NCBI GenBank assembly: GCA_007258455.2
Contig: VDFB02139289.1
Location: 1-64,000, forward strand
Direction: 5' to 3'
DNA from: Sequoia sempervirens
Taxonomy: Eukaryota > Streptophyta > Pinopsida > Cupressales > Cupressaceae
DNA length: 64,000 nucleotides
Shown in pieces: positions 1-12,594 of this stretch (within the stretch, counting starts at the first letter, position 1; each line of letters begins with the position of its first letter). Under the pieces are notes generated by a model. The model ran no database searches. It saw nothing but the letters and a program-made list of their open reading frames with translations, and had not been told where the DNA came from. A program made the position numbers and the translations under genes.

Positions 1-290
1 GGAAGGGGAGAGAGAGAAGTGATATAGGTGATATAGATGTGTAGAGAGAAGTAAAGAGGGAAGGATGAAGGTGGAGAGATTTAGAGGGAAGGAGGGGCAA
101 GAGAGAAAGAGGTATAGAGGGATAGGTTACATAGAGATAAGTAGAGATCAAAGGTGGGTGAAAGGAAGAGAGAGAGGGAGAGAGAGGGGGAGAAAGAGAG
201 GTGAGATAGAGAGAAGTAGAAAGGGAAGGAGAGACAGGGGGAGATAGAGAAAATTAGAGAGGGAGGGAGGAAAGGAGAGGTGATTTTTTG
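1..290. repeat. Purine-rich low-complexity tract
   Basis: About 290 bases of almost pure A and G on the plus strand, built from degenerate gaga, agaga and gggaga units with only scattered T. Short open frames across it encode only Arg/Glu/Gly (plus) or Ser/Leu/Pro (minus) repeats and are composition artefacts. Tracts like this can form triplex DNA and are common as decayed microsatellites. The tract runs off the left edge of the window. Confidence 0.85.
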
Positions 291-1067
291 AAAGGGTGTC
301 AAATTTCCTCATATTTTTGTTTGTGCTCTCCATCTCATTTGCATGTCTTTTAATGCAAGTTTATAAAAAACCATGATAGCGTTAACTTCTCTCTTAGCTA
401 CCTAAATATATAATTCTTTTTTCATTTTGATTTAGTTAAGGTTTTGATCCATAGCTTCTATTGTAATTGCCTTCATTTTTGGTCAAAGACCAACATGTGC
501 TAGTTTTAGGATAGATTTTTACTCATTCATCAAAACATGAAACAAATTACATTTTATGAAACTAGACTCCATTCTACACATGATGAAAAAAATCAATTTT
601 CGATTAGTTTTGAAAAAATTTAGGGGGGAGCACACTCAAATTTCAGCTTTTCAGGATGTTCCTACTTTGAAAATTCATAAAATATTATAATATTAATTAA
701 AAAAAATATCCAAAAGAATGAGGATAAACTACATGGTGTTAGCTAATTTCTCACCATTCGGATTTTTGAAATTCTGAAAAAAAGGTTAATCAAGGGGAGC
801 CCTTAGGTGCTATGCTATTTTTTTAAATAAAAAAAGACATGTTTTGGGCCCCCTATTTTTGATACCCTTAATCTTCATTAATTTCAAATATAATTAGTAG
901 CTTAGAAACTAGACTTGGAGCACTTTAAATTTTGTTCTTGCTACATCTTAAAAATTTTAGCGTAACTATCTTCATTTTCTTGTGCAAATCAAAATTTTCT
1001 GATTTTAGAAAAAAATGTGGCATCTTAAGAGCCAAAATTGTGTCACATATCCATGCACTTACCCTAT
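291..1067. other. AT-rich DNA, nothing recognised
   Basis: AT-rich sequence with no open frame longer than about 80 codons, no resemblance to a transposon protein and no repeat shared with the rest of the window. It should be the left flank of the gypsy element. That element's 3' LTR starts abruptly at about 1068 without a TG end, so this boundary looks like a deletion or rearrangement joint. Confidence 0.5.
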
Positions 1068-2993
1068 ACAATGCAGATACTTTTGCACAAGAAATAATGC
1101 ATGGAATAATAATGATGATGCATCCAAATAAACAAACTCATGCTAATATTTATATAGCAAGTAGGAGATCATATAGCCTATAGATTAGGCATGTATGATG
1201 ACAATAAATTGCATGCACAACAACACACCTACCTCATCTAAAAGGTGGAGAATAAGAAAGTATAAACTCAAATAAAAAATTAACAAATCGACCCTCATAT
1301 TCGACAGTAATTGGAGACCAATTCAAATCTCCGTGTGATAGAATTCTAATGGAAACTCAAAGCATACTTCTATAGTTTAAAGGATTCAAAGGTGGCACCA
1401 AGAATTATAATGCTTTCACAAAGGTGGCATGGTTTTTTCCTTTGTAGAAACAGTCAATAGAAAAAGTGTTCCATAAAAATAAAGCATTGACTAAGTCATG
1501 CTAAGTATCAATTCAATCATTAAATCAGTTTAGACAAAGTCCTTGATATGTTTCCATATATTTAAAGCTATTTGGTTGATGCAACATATCATGGTAATTT
1601 TGTTGACCAAGTCCATGGTTCAATAAGGAATTTACTTATTCTCATTATCAACTTTTATTATTGCATATTTTACGGATTCAAACTCTCTTTTCGTTTGACA
1701 ACAAGAGCATAAAATGCCACTCAAGATATATAGTTGTAACCATCTCAAAGTTTGGCCACTAAGTCATCCATGATAGTTGACTTCAAAGTCAAATGTATAA
1801 AGCATTATAATTAACTTACAAATCATTGCTTTAGATATTTAATATCAAAGAAAATATTATTAAATATATATAATATATACATATATATATATATATATTC
1901 ACAAACATAACTATATATATTTGTGTATGTGTATATATGTGTATATTAGTATATATTCATATTTATCATATGACAATAAAGTATGTATATATAATCGATA
2001 GAAAAAGGAATACATCAAAATTAAAATCACATTGTTATAATGATATATTGGTTGTGTATACATATGTATATTCATATATGTATGCCTCTATGCACATGTA
2101 TGTGTATGTATACATGTATTGATACATTCATATGGGCATGTCCATTTTCCACCATATACATATATGGATACATACACATATGGATATATGTATATATGCT
2201 CTATATATACACATTCAATTCTCACACCAAATCATATACAATTACTTGGTAAATTTATAAGAGACTACAAGTGATATGTTTATACATATACATATGCATG
2301 TCATTGGTTCCATTAGATAGTTCCATGCATACAAGAAACCCATGCATGAGTGTGCATAGGTACGTCTACCTATGTACCCTTATGTACATGTTCCTTTATG
2401 TGTATGGTCTATCATAATCATGCATGTGTGTATGCATACACATACCTCATATGTTTCACATATCAATATAAGCATAGTAACAAGGAAAAAAACTCTCAAG
2501 CTCAAATAGATAAACATCACCCAATAATGCACTCAATAGTAAACAAGACTCTTACTAAAGTAGACATATTATCTATGGATGACTTACCAATTTCCCACTT
2601 AATAACCCAACTCAATTATTCTATTGTGGTGTGTGTAAGCTCAGATAGGTTACATTATTGGTTACCTGACCAAGACCCTCTCTTGAGTGATACTTCCCCT
2701 CTGCTTAGAATTTTTGAATATATACTTGCAATCACTAATTCATGCACATGATAGTGAGTTGTTCACAAATATGTAGTATGCATATTGCATCTCCAAAGTT
2801 AGAATATTAACACAATATTCATCCAATCACATAAATCCATTCCTTCATATGACATTAAATCAAATGAAATTCGTTCATTAAGTAGTGATAAAAAAGTTCA
2901 CACATACTTTATTCATCCACTGAATTCACATTACATTCACATTTTACCCTACATAGTAATAATAAATAGTAGTTTCACAATTAGGGTGTAACA
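1068..2993 (-). repeat. Ty3/gypsy element, 3' LTR (truncated)
   Basis: This is the left LTR of the minus-strand gypsy element. It matches 9898-11667 along its length and 18218-18931 near its right end. Its element-5' end is clear: the plus strand finishes in gtgtaaca (minus TGTTACAC) at 2993, directly beside a polypurine tract. The outer end at 1068 lacks an LTR terminus, and the matching sequence in the other LTR continues leftward, so roughly 2 kb of U5-side sequence may be missing. The plus-strand open frame at 2350-2751 is a chance frame in LTR sequence. Confidence 0.8.
1855..2260. repeat. TA/TG-rich microsatellite block inside the LTR
   Basis: Degenerate runs of tatata, tacata, catatg and tgtatg. 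Much of the block alternates purine and pyrimidine and is locally self-complementary. The same block recurs in the other LTR at about 10640-11020, so it was part of the LTR before insertion and did not arise separately here. Confidence 0.8.
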
Positions 2994-3010
2994 TACTCCC
3001 CCCTTGTGAA
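2994..3010 (-). other. Polypurine tract of the gypsy element
   Basis: On the minus strand this reads aaggggggagta immediately before the LTR start TGTTACAC. This is where plus-strand DNA synthesis would be primed in an LTR retrotransposon. It fixes the LTR/internal boundary at 2993/2994. Confidence 0.8.
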
Positions 3011-3059
3011 TCATTTTCCCTAATTATTTTATGTAGCAACATAAAACAAAACAATCAAT

Positions 3060-4575
3060 TAGCATATTGTTCAACATTCTCATAAGCATCCAAAACATGA
3101 GGAAACTTTTTTTGAATTTCGGCATAATCTTCCCAAGTGGCTAAGTCTTCTACATCCTGATCGCACTAGAATTTTCATTGAAAAACCTCCCTATTGCGCA
3201 AGTGAATCTTACATGCTTCAACCACCTTGATGAAATCAAGTGTTACCACTCTAAGGTTGTATACCTGTAAAGCAGTTCAATTAGTCACATGATTATCACT
3301 GGGTACATACCTCTTAAGGTAAGACACATGTAATACATTATGCATTCTGGCAAGAGTTGGTGGCAATGTTATTCAATAGGCTACCAGATTCACTTCCTCA
3401 AGAATCTCAATAGGTCCAATATAACATGAGGCTAACTTGGAATACTTTCCAAATTTAATGGAGCTCTTGTGAGATTTCACTCTCAACAACACTTTGTCAC
3501 CTACACAAAAAAGTTAGGGCACTTTCTTAGCATCGACATAACTTTTTTCATGATTGTTAGCTTCATCCAACCTTTGCTTCACAATCTTAACTTGATTATC
3601 CATTTTAGCCAACATCTCTAGCCCAAGGTTCACTCTTTCCTCAAGTATATTCCAACTTATAGGAGTTTGATGACACTTTTTACCATACAATGCTTTGAAA
3701 GGAGCCATCTTTATTGTAGAATGATAAAAAATTGTTATAAGAAAATTTGACTAAGGGTAAGTAGTCTTCCCACTTGTACTATTGATCAATTCAATATATT
3801 CTCAGTAGTTCTTCCAAAACTTGATTCACCCTTTTCGTTTTTCCATCCATTTGCAAATGATATGTTGAGCTAATATTCAACTAAGTCCCTAGTGTAGAAA
3901 ACAAGGTTTACCAAAATGTGGAGGAGACTCATGCATCCCTATCTGAGATAATTTTCTTTGGAATTCCATGCAACCTAAACATTTCTTGCATAAAATTTCT
4001 TGCTATGGCAGGTGCTCCATCAATTAGATTCATGGGTATAAAATGTGTGACTTTGGTAAGCTTATCTACTACCACAAGAATGGAATTGTGCTTATTCCTT
4101 GACATAGGAAATCCTTGCACAAAGTCCATACTTATGACTTTCCACTTCCTCTCTAGTATGTCATGTGGATATAAAAATCCTACAGGATGATGATGCTCTG
4201 CTTTCACCCTTTGACATTCTAGAAACCTAGCCATAGAATTAGTAGCATCTCCTTTCATCCCTTTCCAAAAATATAATGGCTTCACATCTGCTATTATTTT
4301 GGTCACTTCAGGGTGTCCATAGTATGGTGCTTCATGTACTTATTTCCATACCAGATTCCTTAACTCCACTATGTTAGGTACATACATCCTACCTTTATAT
4401 CTAAGTAATCAATCTACTAGGTTCAAAATGAAACCCTCATACCTAGAATCTTGTGGATTATTAGTGATTTCCTACTTGACTTGCAAGTAGTATTCATCCT
4501 CTTTGCACTTTTGCAACACTTGTCCCTTAAAGTTGGTTTGAATGGTTACTATTGAATCAATATAATGTCTTCGAC
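3060..4575 (-). pseudogene. Ty3/gypsy integrase with chromodomain-like tail (broken)
   Basis: Integrase end of a gypsy polyprotein, which inserts element DNA into the genome. The frame at 4306-3929 shows the CQRVKAEHH zinc-finger edge, the first catalytic Asp in SMDFVQGFP and the second in IISDRDA. The next frame (3708-3514) begins MAPFKALYGKK, the usual conserved block after the core. Between them the sequence is frameshifted, and the position of the third catalytic acid (3833-3835) reads Lys. Near 3110-3190 the minus strand reads LATWEDYAEIQKKFPHVLD, the typical end of a chromodomain, which suggests the chromovirus branch. Several stops and frameshifts rule out function. Confidence 0.85.
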
Positions 4576-5257
4576 TCAAGGTGTTAGCAACCTATTTTCT
4601 TTCCCTTTTATATAACTAAAATTGAATTCATAGTCATCTATTAACTCCAACCATCTTCTCTGCCTAGCATTAAGATCGGGTTGAGTGAAAAGATACTTTA
4701 ACCCATTATGGTCAGTTTTCAATTCAAAGGGTTTTCCTAACAAGTAGTGCCTCCACATTTGTAATGCATGAACCACAACTGCTAACTCTAAATTCATGCA
4801 ATGCATAATTTTATTCATAAGGTTTCAGCTTTCTAGACTCATAAGCAATCACTTTCCCATCTTGCATTAATAAACCTCCTAAACCTTCTTTGCATGCATT
4901 TATGAAAAACATAAAGTTACCCTCAGGATCTGGTACTTTCAAGATCGGTGTAGTGGTCAACTTCTCTTTAAGTAGATCAAAGGCTTCTTGACACTTCTCA
5001 GTCCACTCATATTTATTCCCTTTTCTATATAAAGAAGTAATTAGAAAAGCAATCTTGGAGAATTTCACAACAAAATTTTTGTAGTACCTGGCTAGACCCA
5101 CAAAAATTCTTACTTCAAACACATTCTGGGTTATAGGCCACTCAAGTACTACCTTGATGTTAGTAGGATCTATGGAGATTTCATCTACCAAGATTACATG
5201 CCCTAGATAATGCACTCTCCTTTGGAAGAAATTACACTTAGAGAGTTTACCATACAA
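4576..5257 (-). pseudogene. Ty3/gypsy RT C-terminus and RNase H (broken)
   Basis: Two adjoining frames. 5257-4811 carries the RT thumb/connection (YGKLSKCNFF, VHYLGHVI, FVGLARYYKNFV) and the start of RNase H. 4818-4576 continues with the block MNLELAVVVHALQMWRHYLLG and ends with QRRWLELIDDYEFNFSYIKG. Together these degrade the RNA template and remove primers during reverse transcription. A one-frame shift separates the two pieces. The first RNase H acid is altered (FFINACKEG where an Asp is expected). It lies between RT and integrase, the normal gypsy order. Confidence 0.85.
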
Positions 5258-5287
5258 CTTGTGTTCTCTTAGACATTATAGAGCTAT

Positions 5288-5884
5288 CTATAAATTTCTA
5301 CAGTGATTTTCCTCATCCTTGGAATAAATCAGGATGTCATCTAGAAAAAACAAGACAAATTTATCTAGGAAATCTCTAAATAAACTATTCATCAACTTCA
5401 TAAATGCAGAGGGTGTATTTGTTAACCCAAAAGGTAAAATTGTGAACTCATAGTCTTCATATTTAGTTTTGAACTTAGGCTTAAAGATATCTTCATCTCT
5501 AATTCTCAATTGGTGATATCTAGATCTCAAATATATCTTTGAAATTATAGCACCTCCTCTCATTCCATCAAAAAGATCATATATGCGTGGAAAAAGATAC
5601 TTATTCTTCACCATCGCTTTGTTAAGCATACAATAGTTGATGCAAAAATGCAAAGTACCATCGTTCTTTTTCATGAAAATAATTAGTGCTCCCCAAGGCG
5701 AAACACTTGGTCTTATCAACCCTTTTGATAGTAGTTCATCAAACTGTTCCTTAAGCTCCATTATCTCACTTGTCATCTTGTAAGTCACCTTGGAAATGGG
5801 TTCAAACCTTGGAATTATATCTATAGAGAAATCAAATATCCTCTTCGGTAGTAACCCAAGTAAATCCTCTGGAAACACATCCAA
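5288..5884 (-). pseudogene. Ty3/gypsy reverse transcriptase core (broken)
   Basis: An open stretch of 198 codons covering the fingers and palm of a gypsy reverse transcriptase. Visible blocks include LKEQFDELLSKGLIRPS, WGALIIFMKKNDGTLHFCINY, YHQLRIRDEDIFKPKFKT, FTILPFGLTNTPSAFMKLMN and the catalytic FLDDILIYSK. The two Asp of the YxDD-type site remain. The frame is cut from the next piece by a stop and frameshift at about 5260-5290. This element family has a single polyprotein, so the piece is a fragment. Confidence 0.9.
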
Positions 5885-6159
5885 AAAATTCTCAATATAG
5901 GATATCTTTCCATGTCTGACATTCCAATGTCATCTATTTCACCATCTTCCATCTCTTGGAAGCTTTGGGAATCCAATTTATCAAGATTTTCTCCAAGTTA
6001 TTCTAACTTAACATCAAATATTTTTCACCCTTTCTTCTCAACCCTCACTAGTTGCATTTTCGAGATTTGACAAATCTTCACCTCTCTAGGAATCCCTTGG
6101 AACTTCACTCAGTTTCCAAAATCATCTAGGCAATCTATAGTTTTTGCATGACAGTCTAC

Positions 6160-6470
6160 TTTAGCCCTATGTCTCTACAACCAATTCATACCTAAGATAA
6201 CATCATAGGATCCTAATGTGACATAAAGGTTCACTTCAATAGAGAAACAATGTAGCTCTATCCTAGCCTCAAACAAACAATGTTCCACCTTTTCTCTTAT
6301 CTGGTTTGCATACTCTACATCCCAAGATTTTTCCATGTGTCCAACCTTTCTAGATAATTACTTAGCTACTCTAGGTGAAATGAAACTCTCAGTTGTGCCA
6401 GTATCAATGAGAAGTGAAATAGGTAAACCAAACAAAATACCTGGAGTTTCAATGAGAATTTCCTAATACT
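6160..6470 (-). pseudogene. Ty3/gypsy aspartic protease (broken)
   Basis: Minus-strand reading shows LLIDTGTTESFISP, the retropepsin active-site loop with the catalytic Asp at about 6402-6404. Further on comes YDVILGMNWL, the usual second conserved block. The domain follows the gag zinc knuckle and precedes RT, as in other gypsy polyproteins. It is interrupted by at least one stop just after the active site. It would have cut the Gag-Pol precursor. Confidence 0.75.
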
Positions 6471-7619
6471 CTGCTTGGAGGTCATCCACTATTGCATGTA
6501 TCCTCTGTTGGAACATTTCCCGTTGAGTAGGTAGTGAACTACTAGAAGCCTTCCTAGGAAAATATCTAGCAAAATGGTCTCCCCCACAAGTATAACATCT
6601 CATAAATGGTAACTTATTCTTTGCAAGTTCTCTAGATACACTAGCATTTCTACCAATGTTGTTGGTATTTCCTTGATTGGAACCATTCCTTCTTCTCTCC
6701 CTTCTCGAATCTTTTCCAATATTGTAGTTACCTTTTTCTCCTCCCTTAGGTACATTTTGCACAACCTCCACCTTCTTTGGATTTGGCTTATCAGGAGTTT
6801 CCACAATCTTCTTACAACCTTTATTTTCCTGATGGTTGGAGATAGTCCTAAGCTTTTGCTCTTGCTTATTTTCTTTTTTATATAAGATCCATATTTGTAG
6901 GACCATGCATATCCACTTCTTTTATGATTTGATTGTTAATTCCCATTATAAATTTTCATATTTGGAAGCTCTTATAATTATGATATATAGAAACATAATT
7001 TCGAAGTTGGGTGAACTTCTCCCAGTACTCATTGACTGACATATTCTTTGCTTCAAACTCAGGAAATCTATGAGTTTTTGGTCATAGTATAATTGGGGAA
7101 ACCATCACTTGCATAAAATCTCAACAATTTCCCCCATGCTAGCTTCCATGAGTTGATATTGAGTTCCAAATTTTTGTTCATCCACCAGGTTGAAGCTTCT
7201 CTAGCTAACTAGTATGCACCCCAAGCGGCTTTAGTGGTCTTAATGTAATTTTAAATTTTGAAATACTTTTCCATTTGATCAAGCGACACCTTAGCTTCCC
7301 CACTAGCACTTCCCTCAAACTTGGGTGGAACAATCTTATTCATATTGTTGGAAATTTTATAAGCCATACACTTGTTATTTATTTCTTGAGATGGTGTTGG
7401 TGGTCTTTATTTTTTGTGATCATGGGTTTCATCATATCCATGAGAAGGGTTTTCACTTTCATTCTCATTAACAAGAACCTCTTTCTCAACCCTAGCTTGT
7501 GCCTTTTCTTTTTCAAGATTTTATAACCTTTCCAAAGTTTGGTCAAGCCTAGCTTCAATTCCTATTGTTCCTTGCCCAACTTCTTGGCTACCACCAAGAT
7601 TGGTTCATGTCCTCACCAT
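6463..7619 (-). pseudogene. Ty3/gypsy Gag (broken)
   Basis: Capsid/nucleocapsid region. A start codon at 7617-7619 opens with MVRT. Downstream in broken frames are IVPPKFEGSA, STWWMNKN and KNMSVNEYWEKFTQLRNY, the conserved path of plant retrotransposon gag. The frame 6906-6463 has a basic linker and one zinc knuckle, CYTCGGDHFARYF, whose last Cys reads Tyr. Many in-frame stops interrupt the capsid part. Gag packages element RNA into virus-like particles, and this copy cannot. Confidence 0.8.
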
Positions 7620-7653
7620 CTTCACAAGAGTAGGTTTTACTTGAATGTTTTAT

Positions 7654-10600
7654 CCATGTTAGACTAAATTACATTATTAACTATCTTATGGAAAAAATTA
7701 TAAATAGAACTCATACACACATAAAGAATTCCACATAAGATTAAGCACATGATTTTGATAAACAAATAATTTTATTCATTTCATAAGGATTTCAATATCC
7801 TTTGATTACATGGAGTGACTATTCGAGATAGTCGAGTGGAGATAATCCCTCATATTCACTCTCTGACACATAACTTACTAGAGTATATCCTACAAAATAA
7901 GATTGTTGCTCATCTCTATCTTTCTATTCATCCCTTAATTGTTCATATCTATCCCAAAATGGATAGTAGCCTTTGGATTTATTATCCAATACATAGTTAT
8001 GAGTTTCAATGTCAATATGGTGTTCATCAACAATGTAGTCTACCTTTTTTGTGGACATTTGTTCATGAGACCATTTCACATCTAGTTGATCTCAAGGTGC
8101 ATATCCTTTGGACTCATTACTTGAGTAAATGACTATTAATTCTACCAAAGAAAGAACTCTAGGGTCCCTAAAGATGAATTTTGGGATGACACTTCCTTCT
8201 GAGGGAATATCCCTAGAAATTGATAATGACTCAGACTTTTCTGGTGAAATGGAGATATATTTTTGTACATAGCCTCCATATTCATATTTCTCTTCACATC
8301 ACTTATCTAATAAAGTGCATGAATAAATATTTTGGTGTAACTCTACTAGAAAACATTTTCATAGTTGGTTCCCTCTATAGTTCTAATGATGGCTTCTCTT
8401 TCCTTCTTGGTATTGAGGTATTGCTTGTTTTTGATTGCTAACTTTTGAGCTATTAATTTGAGATAGACCATCTTGGCACAAGAATACACAACATTAGATA
8501 ATGTTGGATTGAAAGAATGATGAGCTCATAGGCTCCATAGATAAACCTAGTATCCCTAATACCACATGTAACATGTCAAATGTCACTGAAGTAAATTTCC
8601 TTAGTTTTTACTGTGCAAGTAATAATAAACTATGTTCAAGCCATTGAAATACAATCTTTTCCTTTCTTTATTGAAAATATATGAACAAAGATGCTAAAAC
8701 AATGTATAATAAGGATTCCTATTCCATTACAATATTTCACCAAGTACAATATTTCCAAGAAAGTATAAAACTACATACATAGCTCCTTTGAGCTTCATAG
8801 CATAAGATATAGATGGTCCAAGAATCTACCTTTCAAAACCTTGGTCCTCTATCACCTCCTAAGGAAGAGAAGCATCACTCAAGCACTTCTCTACCAACCT
8901 CAGACTCATATGTGGTCCCCCACACATCTATCAATGATAGATGGCCCTTCCCTTTGATGAAGGTATTGTTTGGGAAACCCCGTATGACATACCATTATGA
9001 GCTTAGTGTTGTGTCCTAAATGACAAGGATTTATAACCTATGCTAGGTACCCTTCATGCACTTAAATAGACATAGTGAACTGACAATGGAGTCTCGACAT
9101 TCACACTATCTATAGTGGAGTGTTAAAAAAATCTCACTACTTTGGCCAAAGTGTTCTCACTTAGTATAATCGAGCGATGGTCTACCATTCACCTACACTA
9201 TGGAAACCTCATTTTGGCTTGAGGCCATTACATCTATGCCTAGGCAATCCTTCTCCATGGGAAAGCTACTCCCTAGGATACCTAACTCTTAACAAAACCT
9301 AAGGTAACAAAACTAAATAAGCAACATAAAATTTCCCTCCCTTCACAGGACAACATTCCAAGGAGTAACCTACTAGCCATCTAGCATAATTATTTATTTA
9401 GCTATGAGTGTTCCTTAAGCTTTTCTATATTTGATCATATCTAGTATAATAACAATACCCATGATAAACATACTCTCTTACCCATATCTACTCATGTCTA
9501 GTATAATAAAAATACCCTTGACAAGCAGTCTCTCCTATCATGGAGTACTTACAAACAATGCACTAACAAAGTAAATAGTTTCCACTTTTCTTTCAAAGAA
9601 AACAATACTTTCCTCTATATGCAAGTAACAACAAGACTAGCTTAATCAATCAAGACATAGCTCTTTCAAAAACAAAATAAAAAAAGTAGAATATCCTTAT
9701 GTCTATGTTTAAGCTTTGCAACTCAATTGGCTACAACCGTGACACTTTTAGAACAACTATCTCGATATTGATCCTCCAGCAAAGTCTCACTACTCTTAAC
9801 TATAAGTTGGAAATTGCTTCTCAAAGGATAATAAAACTCTTTCAATACTCAAGGCTCTCACTCACTATTAAGACATAATATTGTAGATAGAAAAGTATAC
9901 AAAATGCAGTGACTTTTACACAAGAAATAATGCATGGAAGAAGAATAATGATGCATCCAAACAAATGAACTCATGTTGATATTTATACACCAAATAGGAG
10001 ATCATACAACCTATATATTAGGCATGTATAATGACATAAAATTTCATGCACAATAACACATCTAACTCATTAAAAGGTGGTGAGTAAGAAAGCATAAACT
10101 TAAATCAAATAGCAACAAATTGACCCTCATATTCAACAATAATTGGAGATGAATTCAAACCTCCATGTGATATAATTCAACTAGAAACTCAAAGAAGACT
10201 TCTACATTTCAAAGGATTCAAAGGTGGCACCAACCATTATAATTCAACAAAAAAAGTGTGTCATCAAACTAAAGCATTGACTAAGTCATGTTGAGTATCA
10301 ATTCAATCATTAAATCAGTTTAGACAAAGTCATCAATATGTTTCCATATATTTACAACTATTTGGGTGACGCAAGATATCATGGTAATTTTGTTGACCAA
10401 GTTCATGGTTTAATAAGGCCTCAAATTTTTCTCATTATCAATTTTAATGATTGAAAAGTTTGTAGATTCAAACTCTCTTTTGGTTTGATATTAAGAGCAT
10501 AAAACACGGCTCAAGAAATACAGTTTTAACCATCTCAAGTTCAACCATTAAGTCATCCATGATATTCAAATCAAAGAAAAATGTATAAAACATTATAATC

Positions 10601-11667
10601 GGCTTAAAAATCATTGCTTTAGATAGTCGATCTCAAAGCTTTAATATATATATATATATTATATTATATATGTAATGTATACATATACATATACACATAC
10701 ATTCACAAACATATATATATATATATATATTTATGTATATGTATTTATGTATATATTAGTAAATATTCATATTTATCATATGACAATAAAGCATGTATAT
10801 ATAATCAATGTACAAAAGAATACATAAAAATAGCTATCACATTGTTATATTGATATATTGGTTGTGTATACATATGCATTCATATATATATGGCTCTATG
10901 TATGTGTATGCATATGTATACATGTATCAATACATTTGTATAGGAAATTCCATTTGCCACCATATGCATACATGGATACATATACACATATGGATATATG
11001 TATATACATTATATATAAATATTTGATTCTCACACCAAATCATACACAATTACTATGGTATTGATAAGAGACTACAAGTGATATGTCTAAACATATACAT
11101 ATGCATGTCGTTGGTTCCATTGAATAGTTCCATGCATATAAGCAACTCATGCATGAGTGTACATAGGTATGTCTACCTATGTACCCTTATGTATGTTTTT
11201 CTTTGTGTGTATGGTCTATCATCATCATGCATGTGTGTATGCATACACATAACTCATATATTTCACATATCAATACAAGTATAGTAAAAAGGAAAAGAAA
11301 TCTCAAGCTCAAATAGATAAACATCACCCAATAATGTACTCAATAGTAAACAAGACTCTTACTAAAGCAAACATATTATCTAAGAATGACTTACCAATTT
11401 CCCACTTAATAACCCAACTCAATTATTCTATTGTGGTGTGTGTAAGCTCAGATATGTTACATTATTGGTTACCTAACCAAGACCTTCTATTGAGTGATAC
11501 TTCCCCTCCACTTGGAGGATTTGAACATATACCTACAATCACTAACACATGCACTTGACAATCAGTTGTTCAAAAAATATTCAATATACATATTGCATCT
11601 CCAAAGTTAGAATATTAACATAATATTCATCCAATCACATAAATGCATTCCTTCATATAACATTAAA
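7654..11667 (-). repeat. Ty3/gypsy 5' LTR, main part
   Basis: 9898-11667 matches 1068 to about 2870 and so is certainly LTR. The inner edge is inferred: at 7654 the plus strand reads tgttagac, giving TGTTA/TAACA-type termini with the outer end, about 35 bases from the gag start. An AATAAA on the minus strand near 7777-7783 fits an R/U5 region. No clean primer-binding site is visible between the LTR and gag. The LTR is cut at 11667 by copia 1 and resumes at 18218. A 57-base tandem duplication lies at 9441-9555. Apart from LTR content, no gene is seen in 7654-9897. Confidence 0.55.
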
Positions 11668-12542
11668 TGAGACCACATAAGATAGACATTTAGTCAAGGC
11701 ATTCAAATTGTGTTGCATGTTGGTGAGACACTAGGTCATGTCTCCTCGATGCCACAATGCCCAATCATAGAACCATCGACAAGACCATTGCTATTGGTGA
11801 AACATCATATTGAACACAAATCCAACTTGTGCAGATCTATCAGCAAGAGTTTCACTATCACTAAGAGTCTTACAAAACCTTATGTCATACTGATGTTCAT
11901 CGTGTAGAGCTTTTGGCAAGACAAGTGCTATCGGCAAGAGTTCATACCGAAAACATACCTATTCGAGACAAACAATATCGCTAAGACTTCACAATGATGT
12001 TCAACTCATGTAGCTCTATCGGTGAGACAATCACTATCGACGAGACATCATACCAAGCATGGAATAGTCGGAGAGAGAAACACTATTGCCAAGAGGTCAT
12101 ATCGAATGCACCAGCCTATTGATGAGACCACATCCATCAGCAAGAGTTCTTACCAAATACAAACCTGTCAGCCAAGAGTCTTCCTGATGTCATCCATTGC
12201 CTATGTGAAAAACCTCAGTGAGACATACTCTGTCAGAATAAGTCATTTTGAATGTTCATGCCTCTCCCCGATGACTTTTATCGCCACAAGTCTCGCCGAT
12301 AACCATTAGAAACCAACACGTCGAAAGTATATCTTTCTGGGAGAAATGAGATGGAAGTTTCATAGCAATTGACATGTCTTGATGATGACACATGTTGGCA
12401 GGACAGAACCAAAGTCTCGGCGACCTGAGCACTTCAAATGTTTAGAACACAGCTGCTAGTCAGTAAGACTTACAAAGGGTCTCACTGAATTTTCTCTTTC
12501 AGGAGTTTACATGCCAGTAATATTGAGGCACATTTTCCAACA
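11668..12542 (-). repeat. Copia 1 3' LTR, outer end missing
   Basis: Matches 17404-18217. Its element-5' end is intact: plus strand ...ttttccaaca at 12542, minus TGTTGGAAAA. About 510 bases equivalent to 16889-17403 are absent, and the copy joins gypsy LTR sequence directly at about 11667. Many variants of the short motif tcggtgagac / tcggcaagag are scattered through it. Confidence 0.85.
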
Positions 12543-12553
12543 ATCTCCCACTT
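12543..12553 (-). other. Copia 1 polypurine tract
   Basis: Minus strand aagtgggagat lies directly before the 3' LTR start TGTTGG. This is the usual plus-strand primer of TNT1-like copia elements, and copia 2 has nearly the same sequence at 21700-21709. Confidence 0.85.
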
Positions 12554-12594
12554 GAAGAAGATCTTACTGACACTTCCAGAGCATAGCAAAACTA

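Noticed and set aside
1..333. Open frames in the purine tract
   Set aside because: Low-complexity artefacts with no real protein composition.
2350..2751. Plus-strand open frame of 133 codons, with similar frames at 11334-11558 and 18287-18748
   Set aside because: It recurs only because the LTR DNA is repeated. Composition is Tyr/Met/Cys/His-rich from tatatg-type repeats, it is antisense to the element, and the start and length differ in every copy.
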